A stretch of DNA of 64,000 nt from Silurus meridionalis (GCF_014805685.1 NC_060896.1:9781389-9845388), one strand, 5' to 3'; numbered from the stretch's first letter, positions 13,417-39,020 are shown. Notes: generated by a model from the sequence alone, not told the origin. Numbers and translations are program-made.

Positions 13417-15189
13417 TGTGTATGTGTATGTGTTATTAATATAGCATAACAACAGTGTCCTTGCTTCTCCTAACATGCCGTCTAAATGGGAATTATTACC
13501 AGACTCAAACAACATTGTGCGATGAGAGAATGAGCCTTCAGCCTTCAGAGACTTCATACTTCTTAGTTTTAGGTGGCTATCACACTGGGCACATTTGCTG
13601 TGATCCGAATCTGAGTGAAATTGTTCCTTAATATTGATTCTTATGGACATTTTTATCCTTATGACTTAAATCGAAGCTGTGGCTAATAAATTGTCCTATT
13701 ATGACCCAAAGGATGAGACCAGCGTTGTTGCAGGAACGTCAGAGGGAACCATAGTACAGTTTCAGTTCCTCTCCATGGTTCTTGGACAGGAGGATAAAGA
13801 GTGGGTCCAAACCAGAACTTTCAAGAACCACACACACGATGTCCGAGCTGTTTTGGAGATCAACATGGCCATTGTGTCAGGAGGTTTGGTCACTATTTTG
13901 TAATTCTTTGTTTTTTGAATGTCACGAGGCGTAGAGCATAAAAAAATCTCTATTCTGCATTTTAGAAATTCTATAAGACTTGTATGATATATTGCTCGTT
14001 TAAATCCACCACTGTATTTAATTCATTAGTGATCAGAGATGCTTTAATCCACAAAAATGCTTCTTTTTTTAAAAGTCAACACTTTCTAATATACGTGTTA
14101 TGGAAAAAAGTGTTATGGCATTAGTGGTTTAGTTTCATTTACTTAGTTTTCCATATAAATTTGTCATTTTTCAGAGCGTTTTTAACATTCTCTGGGTCTC
14201 CCTCTCCCTTCCTTTTATAACTTACCTCAGGAATGGACACCCAGATCGTCATGAGGCCTCTTTTGGATAAAATTGAAGTGAAGAGCACTGCTACTACTTT
14301 TCGCAAGATTCATTTTCCTCATGTGAGTTTTAATACCAGAGATTTTATCTGCACCTACAGCTCAAAGTGACTATTCTAAAGGCAACTTTTTTTTTCTCAA
14401 TATAGCGAAGTTTAGTGTCCTGTGCCAAGAAAACTGGTGTACTGCTGTTCCAGTACCCATCACATCTGGAGCTGTGGAGACTCGGAGAAAGTGAAGGCAC
14501 CGGTAAGAAAAATATGAGCATGTACCTAAATGAAGAATACCACATTTAAAATTCATTTGAATGCTGTCACATTTCTTGCATGTTTAAAGGTAACCAAATG
14601 TGCATTCACATCATATACTGACTTTAACGGTGTGTTGTCTTCTGCTTTTGGAGCCCATGCAATTTAAGGTTTAATGTTTTGTGCGTTCTGAGGTGATCAT
14701 CATAAACAATGTAAACATGGACTATTTGTTACTGTGTTTTTCTTGGTATCTTTAACCAATATGGCCTTTTTTCCTCTGACATTTATTTTTATTCAACTGT
14801 TGCTCACTCAATTAATTTTTTTATTATTGTTTTTTGACTGTTGAATAATATCCTGGGAGATCATCATTTTCTGAAATATTAAATTCATCCCATCTGGTTC
14901 CAACATCTGCTGTATGCCATGATTAAAGTCACAGACGTCACATTTTTCTTCAGTCTGATTGTTTTTTTTTAATTGAACGCTCGACTTGTATATGCATTGT
15001 GCTGCTGCCACATGATTGGATGAAACTTACAGTAAAAAAACATGATTTGTTTGTTTGTTCTATGAAGGGATGCCTGGAAGTAGTTTACCATTAAAAGGAA
15101 ACCAGAAAAATTACTCCATCTAAAGACAAAGGTATAGATTTTTACTTTATATTAGTTATTCCGAACTCTAAGACTCCAGTAGGTCAATT

Positions 15190-15225
<36 letters not shown>

Positions 15226-17708
15226 CCATCAGGGTGAGGAGCATATTAGCTGCAGTGCTGTCTCCCCGTGTGGAGAGTGGATCGCTTACTCTACAGTGGC
15301 CAGCTTTCGACTGTACAGACTGCATTGTGTCAACAACAACATCAGCATCACAAAGGTCAGTTGCTCTACTGACAGCAGACAGAGAGGAATTCAGTCATTT
15401 GAGCTGTGGGGCCCCTCAAAAAACTTAGGAAAATTGACTTTACTGAAGAACTTCTTGTTTTTTTATTTGTTTTTTTTAATAATAGGTTTCTAAGCTCCCA
15501 AAAATCCTCAGCTCAGCCAATCAGATATGCTTCTCTTCAGACTCCTCACACGTGTTTGTGGCTTCCACTTGCTCGACTGTACATGTGGCCGCTCTGAGCA
15601 AAACAGAGTGCAAGTTTGTAACCACGCTCAAGTCCAAATCAGGTGAGAGGAATTTGAATATGTATATTACTTTGAAACTTTAAAAGGGGCTTGTTTATTT
15701 ATTTATTGCGATTGAGTTTGTTTATTTTTCTTTTTCTCTTTCTTGTCAAGGCTCTGGGCAAGCCATTCACCTGTTAGCAGCCAGTGAGGATGGAAAATGG
15801 CTGGCCTCAGCCAATAGTGCTCATGAGATTCACGTTTACAACCTGACGAAGATGAAGGTAAGGTTTAATACAAAAGTCTCGTGTGAGGAGGAGGTAATAT
15901 GTGGTGGGAAAGGAATCACATCATTGACTCGTGTGTTTCAGGTACACTGTACAGTGCCTGTTTATAGCTCCGGAGTCAGCGCCATGGCCATCCATCCAAC
16001 AACTAACAACCTGTTCATGGTGCATGCAGATCAGCAGGTACTAAGCACACAGGACACATGGGATAGATCAGTGTTTATTCTGTGAACCAAATGTATTTTA
16101 TAATATAGTGCACATCGATTATTTTTTTCACTGTGCAAAAGTTCAAGTTGTGCACTGGGAAAAAAAACAATGCACTTAATAGTTTTAACTTAAATGAGCA
16201 AAATATTTTATATTTTAATAGTAGCAACTAGTAGTGACTTGACCATCACATACCAAACATCCAATATGATGAACATCTAAAAATTGATTGATATTAATAA
16301 AACAAGCAGCTTGATAAGCCACTTTGGTAAGCCATGTTAAAGCATAGTGACAAAATATAATATAAATAAAATACCATGAATTAATTTAAACAATTTTTGT
16401 TCTTTTTTTTTATTTTTTTTTACATTTTTCTCAGTTTTCTCAAAACATAAAAAAAGAGCACATAACATGGCCAATCTCATGCTAATCTTGAGTAACTATT
16501 GTGTAGTTTTGCATCCTTCATATCTCAGAAGAGTCTTTTATCAGCTTTACGAGCTCCCGGAAGCGTTTTGAGTAGCGATAGCGTTTTGAGCAGCTTTTGA
16601 GTAGCGATAAAAACCTCTGTAGTCTTAAATGAACAATTCTTTAGAGACATTTTTTGAACGGCAAGTCCTGTCACTTCAGTAATCGAATGAAGCACAGTGA
16701 TGGGTGTGCTGTGTGAGTACTTTCTACTGGGAGAAGTGCCCATACAAGGATTTCCGCCCTTCATGATGTCATGAAGAGCCATACTCAAAAAGAACTTTGA
16801 AACGTTCTAGAACCCAGAAGTGGTGTATTTGACATTGCCATAACCTGAGTAGAAATGCGAAGTGTGTGTCCATATGATACACTGCATTAGTCTGTACAAT
16901 TAAAAATGCTCAGTTTTTCTAGTAAATGTTTGTGCTCTTTTGATTCTGCAGCTGTTCGAGTACTCGATAGAGCAAAAACAGTACACTGACTGGAGTCGAC
17001 TGGTGCAGAGGAACGGACTTCATTTCCTGTGGCTGGAGAGAGACACACCAGTCACTAATGTGACCTTCAGTCGCAAAAACCCAGCCCACATTGTGCTACA
17101 TGACATGTACATGTTCTGTGTCATTGATCAAACCCTGGTAAGATGCTATTTAGCTATTAATCTTATTCATGTATTGGCATATTGTAATAAATAAGTTAAA
17201 TGGATCAGTGTTTTCATCTTTTAAAAAAAATCTGCCCCATACTATTTAAACTGCTCAATTATGAAAATGTTTATCTTGAGACCTGGGGTTAATTTTGTTT
17301 TTGTTTTTTTTGTTTTTTTTCCTTTCCAGCCTCTTCCTAATGATAAATCGCAGTTCTTCAATCAGCTGACACTGCGAAGCCTACCTGAGAAGGAAAGGAA
17401 ATCCAAAAGCCATGCGTTTAAAGTTTGTAAGACTTACAAGGTGTGTGTAGATCCCAACTGCTCTAAACCATATTGCATTTATTTTGGAGAATATAACTCA
17501 AATTTAACAGTGCTTTAATAGTTCTATTGAAAGGCTGCTGATGATGACTTGTTTGTTGGGTTTAATTGTGAATTGTTTTTCTGTCCTTCAGGAGCTGCTG
17601 TTTGCTGGACTGATGGAGGATCAGTCAATGGTAGTGGTGGAGCGTCCCCTGTTGGAGATCACTGCTGAACTCCCACCACCAGTCAGACAGAAGAAGTTTG
17701 CTACATAA
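11309..17708 (+). CDS. utp4: U3 snoRNP-associated WD40 protein UTP4/cirhin (15 coding exons)
   Basis: Nucleolar component of the t-UTP part of the small-subunit processome, needed for pre-18S rRNA processing and rDNA transcription (family knowledge). Coding exons: 11309-11467, 11881-12069, 12220-12394, 12818-13029, 13712-13883, 14231-14322, 14406-14502, 15068-15131, 15233-15355, 15486-15642, 15751-15857, 15942-16037, 16952-17137, 17330-17440 and 17592-17708. It starts MGEFKVHRVRFFDY and ends VRQKKFAT before TAA, both diagnostic. WD-type repeats run throughout (GLNGEIVEYD, VGCEDGTVKLF, SGDSSGKVKMWD, ISPCGEW-like VSPCGEW, DQQ/LFEYS, DTPVTNV). The rebuilt length is about 685 residues, against 686 in human. 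The 64-base exon 15068-15131 is one base short. The frame reads SLPLKGNQKN, then must shift to reach LLHLKTK, at an A-run at 15105-15109. This is either an assembly error or a disrupting allele. Confidence 0.95.
11520..11700. repeat. Dispersed repeat fragment in a utp4 intron
   Basis: Shares blocks such as CAGCAGGACCAAAGTGCTGC and ACACAGAACTACACAAAAC with the fragment at 49.74-49.89 kb. This is the CA-rich untranslated part of a fish retroelement. The family is not named. Confidence 0.5.
13381..13430. repeat. A-run and (TA)n/(TG)n microsatellite in a utp4 intron
   Basis: About 12 A followed by TA and GTGTAT repeats. Confidence 0.9.
15190..15222 (+). repeat. (GT)n tract immediately before a utp4 splice acceptor
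   Basis: About 16 GT units end at 15222, ten bases before the acceptor CCCCCATCAG, whose exon starts at 15233. In the transcript this is a UG repeat at the position where a polypyrimidine tract normally lies. Confidence 0.95.
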
Positions 17709-17760
17709 GTGTGTGAGCGTGTGCGTGTGTGAGAGCTTGTGTGTGTGCGTGTGTGAGAGC

Positions 17761-17805
<45 letters not shown>

Positions 17806-17964
17806 AGCTTGTGTGTGTGTGTGTGTGTGTGTGTGAGCTTGTGTGTGTGTGTGTGTGTGAGAGCTTGTGTGTGTGTGTGTGTGTGTGTGTGAGAGCTTGT
17901 GTGTGTGTGTGTGTGTGTGTGAAACTTGTGTGTGTGTGTGCTTGTGTGTGTGTGTGTGAGAAAC

Positions 17965-18017
<53 letters not shown>

Positions 18018-18020
18018 AGC

Positions 18021-18065
<45 letters not shown>

Positions 18066-18117
18066 CTTGTGTGTGAGAGCTTGTGTGTGTGTGTGTGTGA
18101 GCTTGTGTGTGTGAGAG

Positions 18118-18166
<49 letters not shown>

Positions 18167-18186
18167 CTTGTGTGTGTGTGTGTGTG

Positions 18187-18232
<46 letters not shown>

Positions 18233-18297
18233 AGCTTGTGTGTGTGTGTGAGGCGTGTGTGTGTGTGTGTGTGAGAGCTTGTGTGTGTGAGCGTGCT
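17709..18297 (+). repeat. Compound (TG)n minisatellite in the utp4 3' UTR
   Basis: Directly after the utp4 stop codon, about 590 bp of TG repeats is broken at irregular intervals by GAGAGCTTG, GAGCTTG, GAAACTTG and GAGCGTG variants, giving a higher-order repeat. It lies before the poly(A) signal and so should be transcribed. His-Thr and Cys-Val frames here are artefacts. Confidence 0.95.
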
Positions 18298-18385
18298 GTG
18301 TGCATGCAATTTGCAAGTTGTGTGCAAGAGAGAGACATTGTGAACCTGCTCATCCCCATGCTTTGTATGAATTGTTTGATACAGT

Positions 18386-18391
18386 AATAAA
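18386..18391 (+). terminator. utp4 polyadenylation signal
   Basis: AATAAA in GTAATAAACAG, the first such hexamer after the utp4 stop codon and past the TG minisatellite. Confidence 0.65.
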
Positions 18392-18480
18392 CAGAATATT
18401 TACTGGCATATGAAAATTTTTACCTTTGCATTTTTTTTTACCTATTACTTATTTACTATTTAAAATTAAGGACAATTTAT

Positions 18481-18482
18481 TT

Positions 18483-18550
<68 letters not shown>

Positions 18551-18551
18551 T
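18481..18551. repeat. (CTTT)n microsatellite
   Basis: About 70 bp of TTTC repeats just past the utp4 poly(A) signal. Confidence 0.97.
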
Positions 18552-18559
18552 ATTTATTT

Positions 18560-20630
18560 TTACGAATGAAATGCTTGAAAGATTTTTTTTTTTTAGAGAA
18601 CACAGCCTTTTGATTTGTTCATTTAGCTTTTCCTCATTTCGCCTTAAGGCAAAGAATGGCTGTTAATCCAACATTAGGCATATCAATTAAGGAACATGAA
18701 TAATTGAGGCATTATGAATAATGAGTCACATGATATGAGGCATATGAACTCGATGAAAGACTGCAGAAAAAGATTTAATTCATGATACACAGGAATAAAA
18801 AAAATACTGCACATTTCTGTAGCACCACTTGTATTCATAATGCATTATAGATGCATTTATAACATTGCTCAGCACACAGAATTCCTTTTTGAAGGCTCAT
18901 GTAAATATGGTTATATTCACAGCATGCTAATTTGCATGCCTCATGTATTTGTTCATAAGAACACCGAAATGTATTATAACAGATTACACAGCCCGTGTTT
19001 ACAGTGTGATACTACATTACTGTCTCCAGTCATAATACCTTCTGTCCCATGTTTTTGTGGTCATGTACTCAATTTGTAAGGTGTTGTGTATGTAACTGGA
19101 ACTATTTATGAAGTATCTAAAAATATTTATAAACTAACTGGAAGTATTTATAAGGTTTACAACACAGGGCTGTGGCACTCGAATTTGTCTCAGTGATTGT
19201 TAGTATAATATCAGCTCGAATGTTTTCTGTAAGGAAATATTTCTTCAAATAGGATGGAGGAATTTCTTACAGCCAATCCTTTGTAAAAGTTCCAGGGAAA
19301 ACTGCAAGTTTTCCACCACAGGAGAAAAACCAATGCATTTTGCAGATTCATGGTAACAACTTGAAAAAAAAATCTTTAACAGGGAACAAAGAAAATCTGG
19401 TAATACATATAGCTGTGAATTTTAACCAAGAACAATATGCCATTCCTTAAAACCGAATTGATGACGTTGCTGTAGTAAACAAAATAATATGCTGTATAAC
19501 ATGGTATAAATATGCTCAAATAACTCATTATGAATACAGGACTGATAATCCACATTATGCTTTGTTAAGTAAGAACAGAGTAAGATGTCACTTCTCCATC
19601 TGAAAAATCCAGCTCCTACACGATTTCTTTTTACCATTTCCAATCTAAATGACTATAGTAGGTAAAACTTACAATGGGGGAATAAATTATATAAAAATAA
19701 TGCCTGAGATGTTTGTGGACCAACACGTTTTTTGGTTTTACCAGACCCCGGTAAAGCATGTAAGGATACTTATATATTTAGTACATTCTCAGGTTTAGCA
19801 TTAAATATAAGTTTGAGAACAAATACTTTAAAACTAAGCAGTGTGTTTATCTGAGAAAGTGATGAAAATGCACAGTGGTGCATCATGCTGGCAAGTTATA
19901 ACAAGGAGGTAGGAACTGTTGACTTTTTCGAGTTTTAGCACCTTCAAAATAAAGCACCAATTATAAAGTAAAGCAATTCAGTTTCTGCAGAAGTTTTTGG
20001 CTGGTTTTGTTTTACTGCATACATTCTGTTGGGCTATGAAGGTCACCTGTCAGAACAGAGGATAATATTCATGTAAGAGATTAATTTTGTGTAGTGTGTA
20101 CATAATTATATTGTGTTGCCGCAGTCCAACTCATTCGTTCCTTCTTAGTTTAGTCTGCATCATAAATGAATAAATTGTAATCACTTGACAAAATCTAATG
20201 CAGTATTGATTTCATGGCAAACATCTCATAATGGAAAATAGAGTTGTGCCTTCCTTTCTACCATTTAATAATGTGTGATTAAACTGCCAATTTTCCAGTA
20301 CAATATGGCAGATTTGAGTTATAAAAGCCATACTGCCATATAAAGAAATACCAAAATCCGGATCCATTTTATTTAGCTTGCCGTGATGTGTGATCCTATT
20401 TGGGGAAATCTGATTCCTCAGTCTGCAAACTACATTTTAATGTGTCATTTTCAAACAAACAAAAAACTCACCTGCTCTTCAGTGCTTCTGGTGTTCTTCA
20501 TAACCCACTGCTATGTTGGTGTTGCTTCCTGTTTGGATGAAAACGCAATGATTAAAACCAGAATTGTGAGGATTTCACTTGGATGTTTTCTTTCGAAGAG
20601 ACAGTAGATATAAATTGGTGGTCATACTAA
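18560..20630. other. Spacer between utp4 and wfdc1 (convergent 3' ends)
   Basis: AT-rich. The wfdc1 terminal exon and 3' UTR should lie here on the - strand. One weak candidate acceptor (TTTTTCAG) at about 19604 would add DGEVTSYSVLT and a stop. I could not verify it against any known WFDC1 end. Nothing else was recognised. Confidence 0.35.
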
Positions 20631-20631
20631 C

Positions 20632-33427
<12,796 letters not shown>

Positions 33428-33922
33428 GGCCCTTCTTCTTCACTCGCTCCTCTCTTTTGTCTCCTCGTTCCTTTTCTTCCTCTTCTCTCGACTCCCGCAC
33501 TTTGAAGTTTCGTCCTGCTGTCTAGACTCTTGATCAAATTTTTCTTTGTCTGTGTGTGTTTACACTGTGGTTTCCTTTTGGAGTTTGTGTGTAAGTGAGC
33601 GTGTGAGTGAATGCGTGTAGTTCCTTGTGAGTTACCCAACAGCCTGTAAGCCGGTCCTGTATTGACGTCTCTGTCCTTGTGCACTTATACGAACTCACTC
33701 GTTCAGAAGAGTGCTTCAAGTCTGGAAGAATAAACTAGAGGGAAGGTGAGAGGAGAAGCAGTGAGGGGGGGGGGATAAAAGGGAAGGAAGGGAAGAAAAG
33801 TAAGAGGAGTAGAGAAGAGAGAGTCAAGAATGAGGAAAGAGGCAGCTGCCTGTGTGTTGGATATTCTGAGGAGGGGGTAAAACTCGTCTGCTGGCATGAC
33901 ACGCACATAGGTCAAGATTTTA

Positions 33923-33974
<52 letters not shown>
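33428..33974 (-). promoter_or_regulatory. wfdc1 5' UTR and promoter region with (GA)n tract
   Basis: Upstream of the wfdc1 ATG on the - strand, the 5' UTR is purine-rich (AAAGAGAGGAGCGAGTGAAG). The flank is locally GC-richer than its surroundings. It ends in a pure (GA)n tract at 33926-33973. No TATA box was placed on the - strand. Boundaries are inferred. Confidence 0.4.
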
Positions 33975-33975
<1 letters not shown>

Positions 33976-33979
33976 GGGA

Positions 33980-35390
33980 AATCAAGTGTACTTTGTAGAA
34001 CAATCCAGAAAAGTTGTGTTTAAGGTATGCATTTGTTAGTTACAGTGAATTATCTCTAATGTGAGAGTAAATCTCCACATTGGCTAAGTATCATGTGATG
34101 TGTGTTAAACTACATAAAGGGCCACTTGGCTTTGAAAATAAATGTTGGGTCTTAAAGTAGGGCACCCCCTTCTGTGCCTCACTCCCTGTAAAGCACTTTG
34201 AAAGTGTTGAAAAAAGGGGAAAAAAACGACAGATCAAATCACTGTCATTATCCATTTTACTGCAGGGAGACCCGGCCAGAGCTAAGCAAGTAAAGATGCA
34301 AGAAGTAAAGTAAAAGTAAAGATGCAAGAAATGAGCTGACAGCAGATGTGTGTTACTCTCACAGTAAGGGAGCCATTTTAATATTATCAGCTCAGAGGAT
34401 GATGAAACTTTTCATAGCATGCATTTTGATCCAATTTGCTCTGCAGGCTTAATGACAATAGGCTTTCTGCCAGTGATCAGAGAAGACAGGTCAATTTAAA
34501 ATCTTTGCTTTAATTAGCATCAGCATTTTGGTAAAACAACAGGGTTTTAATTGTTTTTCCCAGACACAGTCTTTTTTTTTTTTTTAAAGTTACGTGGCTA
34601 AGCTAAAAATATCTCACATTGCATGCACAAAGAAAATAACTCCAGAAGCAAAACAATGCATAAAGAATACGTTCTTTTTTTGCTTGTGGTAATTTAAATT
34701 TGTTACTAGAAAAAAAATGTGCACACAAGCCAAACTAATTCATTATGATTATTTGTGTTTTGGTACTGATTAGTAGTGATTAGTTTTGTCAATAAAAGAC
34801 GAAGTGAAAGACTTCGAAATGTTTTTGAACAGAGAACATTCTCTGAAGAATGGGTGGACGTTCGCATTCCCAATGCTCCAAACCTCCTGGCACTGCAGCT
34901 GAACTTAACCAGATAGAGCTGCTTGGAGTCGACCCCATAGTCAGGTCAGCCTTTTACCCAATAAGATGATGATTATAAATTCAGACTTATTAGAATTGAT
35001 GTGTTGATGCTGGCAGGTCTGAATTTGAAGATGTGAAGGTTTTCTGTGAATTCCAGCAGGGCTTTTTATGCTCTGAAGAGTCAGCAACATCTGCTGAGCA
35101 GAAGGAAACCATATGACCATGAGAGCTGGCATGAAATGTAAGACATATGAATGTAATCGGTGGTTTGAGTGGATAAGTGATTTTGCTTCTATAAATAATT
35201 TTCTCATTTTATAGTGACTGTGTGGGAAAATGCATGTGTATAATTACATATTATAAAACACTACACAATATTTTAATACTCATATCATTTTTAATATTTT
35301 TGGAAGCATTTTTTGTTTTATACTATACATGTCGAGCAGAAATTACAAAGTAAGCAGCATAATACACCTTTTAGTCATAACATACATGAA
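33980..35390. other. Intergenic, upstream of wfdc1
   Basis: No gene or clear repeat. A short direct repeat (AAGTAAAGATGCAAGAA) occurs at about 34289 and 34314. Confidence 0.5.
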
Positions 35391-35394
35391 ACCG

Positions 35395-35700
35395 CCTGTC
35401 TAATACTGTGTAGGTCCAACTTGTACCAACCAAGGAGCTCTGAGTCATCGATTTATGAATTCTACAAGATCTCTGACAGTGTTCTTGGTATCTGGCAGCA
35501 TGACAGCAGAGCCTTTGAGTTTTCTAAGTTGTAAGGTGGGGACTTGGATCACACTTGTTTTTTCAGCACATCCCACAGATGCTTGATCAGATTGAGAGCT
35601 GGGAACAGGTGGATAAGTCAACACTTTTGTCATGTTTCTCAAATCATTTATAGACAATGTGCAGTAGAGCGGCAGGAAGCATTATTTTGTTGAAAAATGG
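35395..35700 (-). mobile_element. Tc1-like transposon remnant (antisense)
   Basis: CTGTCTAATACTGTGTAGGTCCAACTTG, TGGTATCTGGCAGCATGACAGCAG, AGCACATCCCACAGATGCTTGATCAGATTGAGAGCTGGG and GCGGCAGGAAGCATTATTTTGTTGAAA are the antisense of a fish Tc1 transposase 3' half. It belongs to the family whose ends are seen at 40798-41273. It is degenerate. Confidence 0.75.
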
Positions 35701-36002
35701 CTCTCAAATTAGAGTCTACCGCGAGTTTTAATTTCTCTGCAACAGTGGTATGTTTAAGGTAAATTGTACATCCAAAATAAAATCCACATGAATGACATGA
35801 CACAAGAATTACTAGCAACATTGACCAGACTATTATATTGACTTTCAATCTATCGTTAGTGCATCCTGGCGCCATCTTCAAATTTCAACGATTTGTCACA
35901 TACACATTCATACGGAGTACGCCATGCAGTAAAATTCTTTTTTACGACTGTTCAACATTAAAAATGAAAAAACAAAAAACAAAACAATTAATAAAAATTA
36001 AT

Positions 36003-36008
<6 letters not shown>

Positions 36009-36079
<71 letters not shown>

Positions 36080-36100
36080 GTGTGTGTGTGTGTGTGTGTG
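36009..36100. repeat. (TA)n and (GT)n microsatellite
   Basis: About 65 bp of TA, then about 22 bp of GT. Confidence 0.97.
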
Positions 36101-36673
36101 TTTCTTTTACAGATCTGCATATTTGTAACAGAATGCAGTGCATTTATTGAAACCTGTGAGTTTATCTGCATTATGTGTTAAAAAAAAAATTTATAATCTG
36201 TATCTTGATAAACAAAACACAAACCCCAGTGCTAAATTTTAACTTATATTTCAATTATGAACTAATAAATATCACTTTTAGAGCAACTGGGTCTAAATGA
36301 TTTGACAACTATTAAAATAAAACATTATTCTTAAAAGTGAATCTAATAAATGTGCATACAGTATAAACATTTCAAAGTATGTCAACCCTTCTCAGTGTAT
36401 AAAGTATTTCACAATGTTTTTTTCCGAGCTTAAAATTAGCATCTATTGTAATGGCACATGGATATTAAGGACGTTCATTGAATTCTTATTTTTTAATCAT
36501 TTAGTTAATCATTAAAAATCAAGAAAACATAAGAAGAGAACAAACATTTTTTTCTTTTTATGATATTCAGCTAATTAGATGTTAAGTGGATTCATGATTT
36601 AATAATAACTTCAAAGAAGATTTTTTTTTATTGTATATTATTGTATAGCAGAAGGTGCTGTGAATAAGGTATA

Positions 36674-37168
36674 CTATGATCAAATGTTTGTGGACACCTG
36701 ATAATCACACATTCGTAGGTCTGGTTTATGCACACAATTCAGTAGAATGTCTTGGGATACTGTACTGTTTCTCTTCACTGGAATTAAGAAGCCCAAATAT
36801 GTTACTGTATGAAAGCCCCTGTGCACAGAAGTGAGCTCCATGAAGACATGGTTTGCATGTTTGGAGTAGAAGAACTTGAGCTTCCTGTACAGAGTCCTGA
36901 CCTGAACACCAATGAACACCTTTTTGAATGAATTAGAACACAGGCTGCACCCCAGACCTTTTCCAACTGACACCACTGTTTGACCTCATTAATACTCTTG
37001 TGATTTAATGAGCACAAATCTAAACAGAATAGTTTAAAAATCAAGTGGAAAGCATTTCCAGAATTGTGTAGGTTTTTCATAACGGGACAGAGGAATAATG
37101 TGGTATGAAATGTTTAAAAAGCTCATATTTGTGTGATGGTCAGGAGTCTACAAACTTTTGGCCATGTA
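36674..37168 (+). mobile_element. Tc1-like internally deleted transposon
   Basis: The left end is TATGATCAAATGTTTGTGGACACCTGATAATCACAC. The right end is GTGTGATGGTCAGGAGTCTACAAACTTTTGGCCAT, giving inverted termini. Inside, a + strand remnant reads EELELPVQSPDLNTNEHLF, the region around the last catalytic acid of a Tc1 transposase. About 0.5 kb long, so non-autonomous. The exact ends are approximate. Confidence 0.8.
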
Positions 37169-37199
37169 TTAATGTTTTATACAATATATCCTTAAATGA

Positions 37200-39020
37200 A
37201 TATGCAAATAACTATATTCAAAACGTATTTTATTAGTGTATTAGAATCTACAGTATATAAGTCTGTATATGTCAAGACAGTATATAAAGTGCAAGGCAAA
37301 ATACTGAAATAACAAAATAATATGAAATATTAATGTACAATTTGTTCCACTAAAGCAGCATTGAAATGGTTGATGACATCCCCCTAATAGTTTTCATACA
37401 TTTATGTTTTGTCCATTTAGCCTGAGATAAGTGTTTGAAATTCACTTTAGCTTTACAGCAGCCCAGTCCTGTGAGTCTGTGTCCCACTAAGAGCTCATTA
37501 TCCCAACCTCCTACAGCTGTCCCCATCACTCTGAATTAGGCAATATTCCTTCATTTGCTCTAATCAGCACCACCTAGCCACCCCAGGTGCAGAGAGAAGA
37601 GAGAGAAAAAAAAATTGAAAGCAAAGGAAGAGATAAAGAGAATGTACCCTGCTGAGACTTTCCTATCTTTTGCAACAATTTTTTTTTCTCTTGTTTTTTC
37701 CCTTCTTTCTTTTGCTCAGCATGGTTTCCATTTCTGATTTTTCTTTCCATCCTGGTGCCCTGATGGTGTCCTTCGTTATTTGACCTTCCAGTAGTTATCA
37801 TGGAAGCCTCTCCTGTCGATCGTTATACTGCAAAAGCTACAGCATTGCTACTATATCCTATCTTTTAATCCCTCACCCACACACTCACAGTTCGCACCCT
37901 TTGAATTATGGCCAAGCTGAATTCCACACCGTGACCCATGCGAGCGAGGTCACGCAGAAAACATTTAGCCGTTTCTACAGGGCCTAGCTGGCAGGGAGTC
38001 TATCTTTAAGGTCATATTTATGAGGCCAGGCTTAAATGAGAGAGTTTAAGACTGGCATGTGTGGTGAGGATCCGATGGAGACATTTAACTCTGGTCAATC
38101 AACTGTTTCCAATTAGGAACATCAAAGGGGTCACTGCATGTTCAAGTTCAGTGGGAAAAAAATGGCTCAGGATACATCCAGGTCGTATAGCACGCCTCGC
38201 GTGTCAAACTGTTTTTTTTTTATATTATTATTTATGGCAAATGAGAAAGAATTTAACCATCTGCTTTGACATGAGAAATGGTTTTGTTGGGGAAGCTTCT
38301 AGGCGCTGTCATATTGAGTATGGCAGCATGAGGGAAACACAGCATTGTTAACTCACATCTGGACTTCCAAATACACATAAGAATTATGCTGTGTACGATC
38401 AGATAGCGACAATCAAACCACAAAAGAATGACTCCTCATTTACATAGCGCAACGTGAAAGCACATTTAATTTGTTTAGAGTCACAAACCGCAGGTAACAG
38501 GGCCAGAAACCAAAGAGTTGATTGAAGGCTAAACGGTTCAAAGGACTAAAAGCATTTTTTTTCTTCCCCAGAACAGGATCTAGATGTGAGGACGGAAATG
38601 TGGGGGCAATTTTGTTTGATCTTGCTTTTCACATTTTATCTGATAATAGGAGAGTACTCCTCCTTGTCTAAGTGGTGTGTGTCGGTGTGTGTGACAGAGA
38701 GATACAGAGAGATTGTGCATCTCTAATGCGTCTGTCAAAAAAAAAATCCCCTTAAAAGGGTGAATCTAACCATGTTATTGATCCTCATTTAGCAGGTGAC
38801 TACACGTCTAAACGTGAAACTAATAATGATACTCAACCCCCTAAAACTCTCAAGACATTTCAGAGCATCAGAATTACATTCCTTACTGTTCTTACTATAC
38901 AGCTTTGCTTTGTTGTAGTCACTGAGCCATTCCATGTAAATTCTAAATAAAATGCTTTGAGATCAATGACTAAATAAGTAAATACAATTTTATTAACATA
39001 TTAACATAATGAGCCTCATA
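37200..39020. other. Intergenic, GC slightly above local average
   Basis: No exon or repeat was recognised. Stretches at about 37440-37580 and 37900-38050 are less AT-rich and of higher complexity than the surroundings. Whether they are conserved non-coding elements cannot be told without alignment. Confidence 0.4.

Noticed and set aside
17621..18359. Long His-Thr and Cys-Val open frames of up to 244 residues
   Set aside because: They are translations of the TG minisatellite in the utp4 3' UTR.
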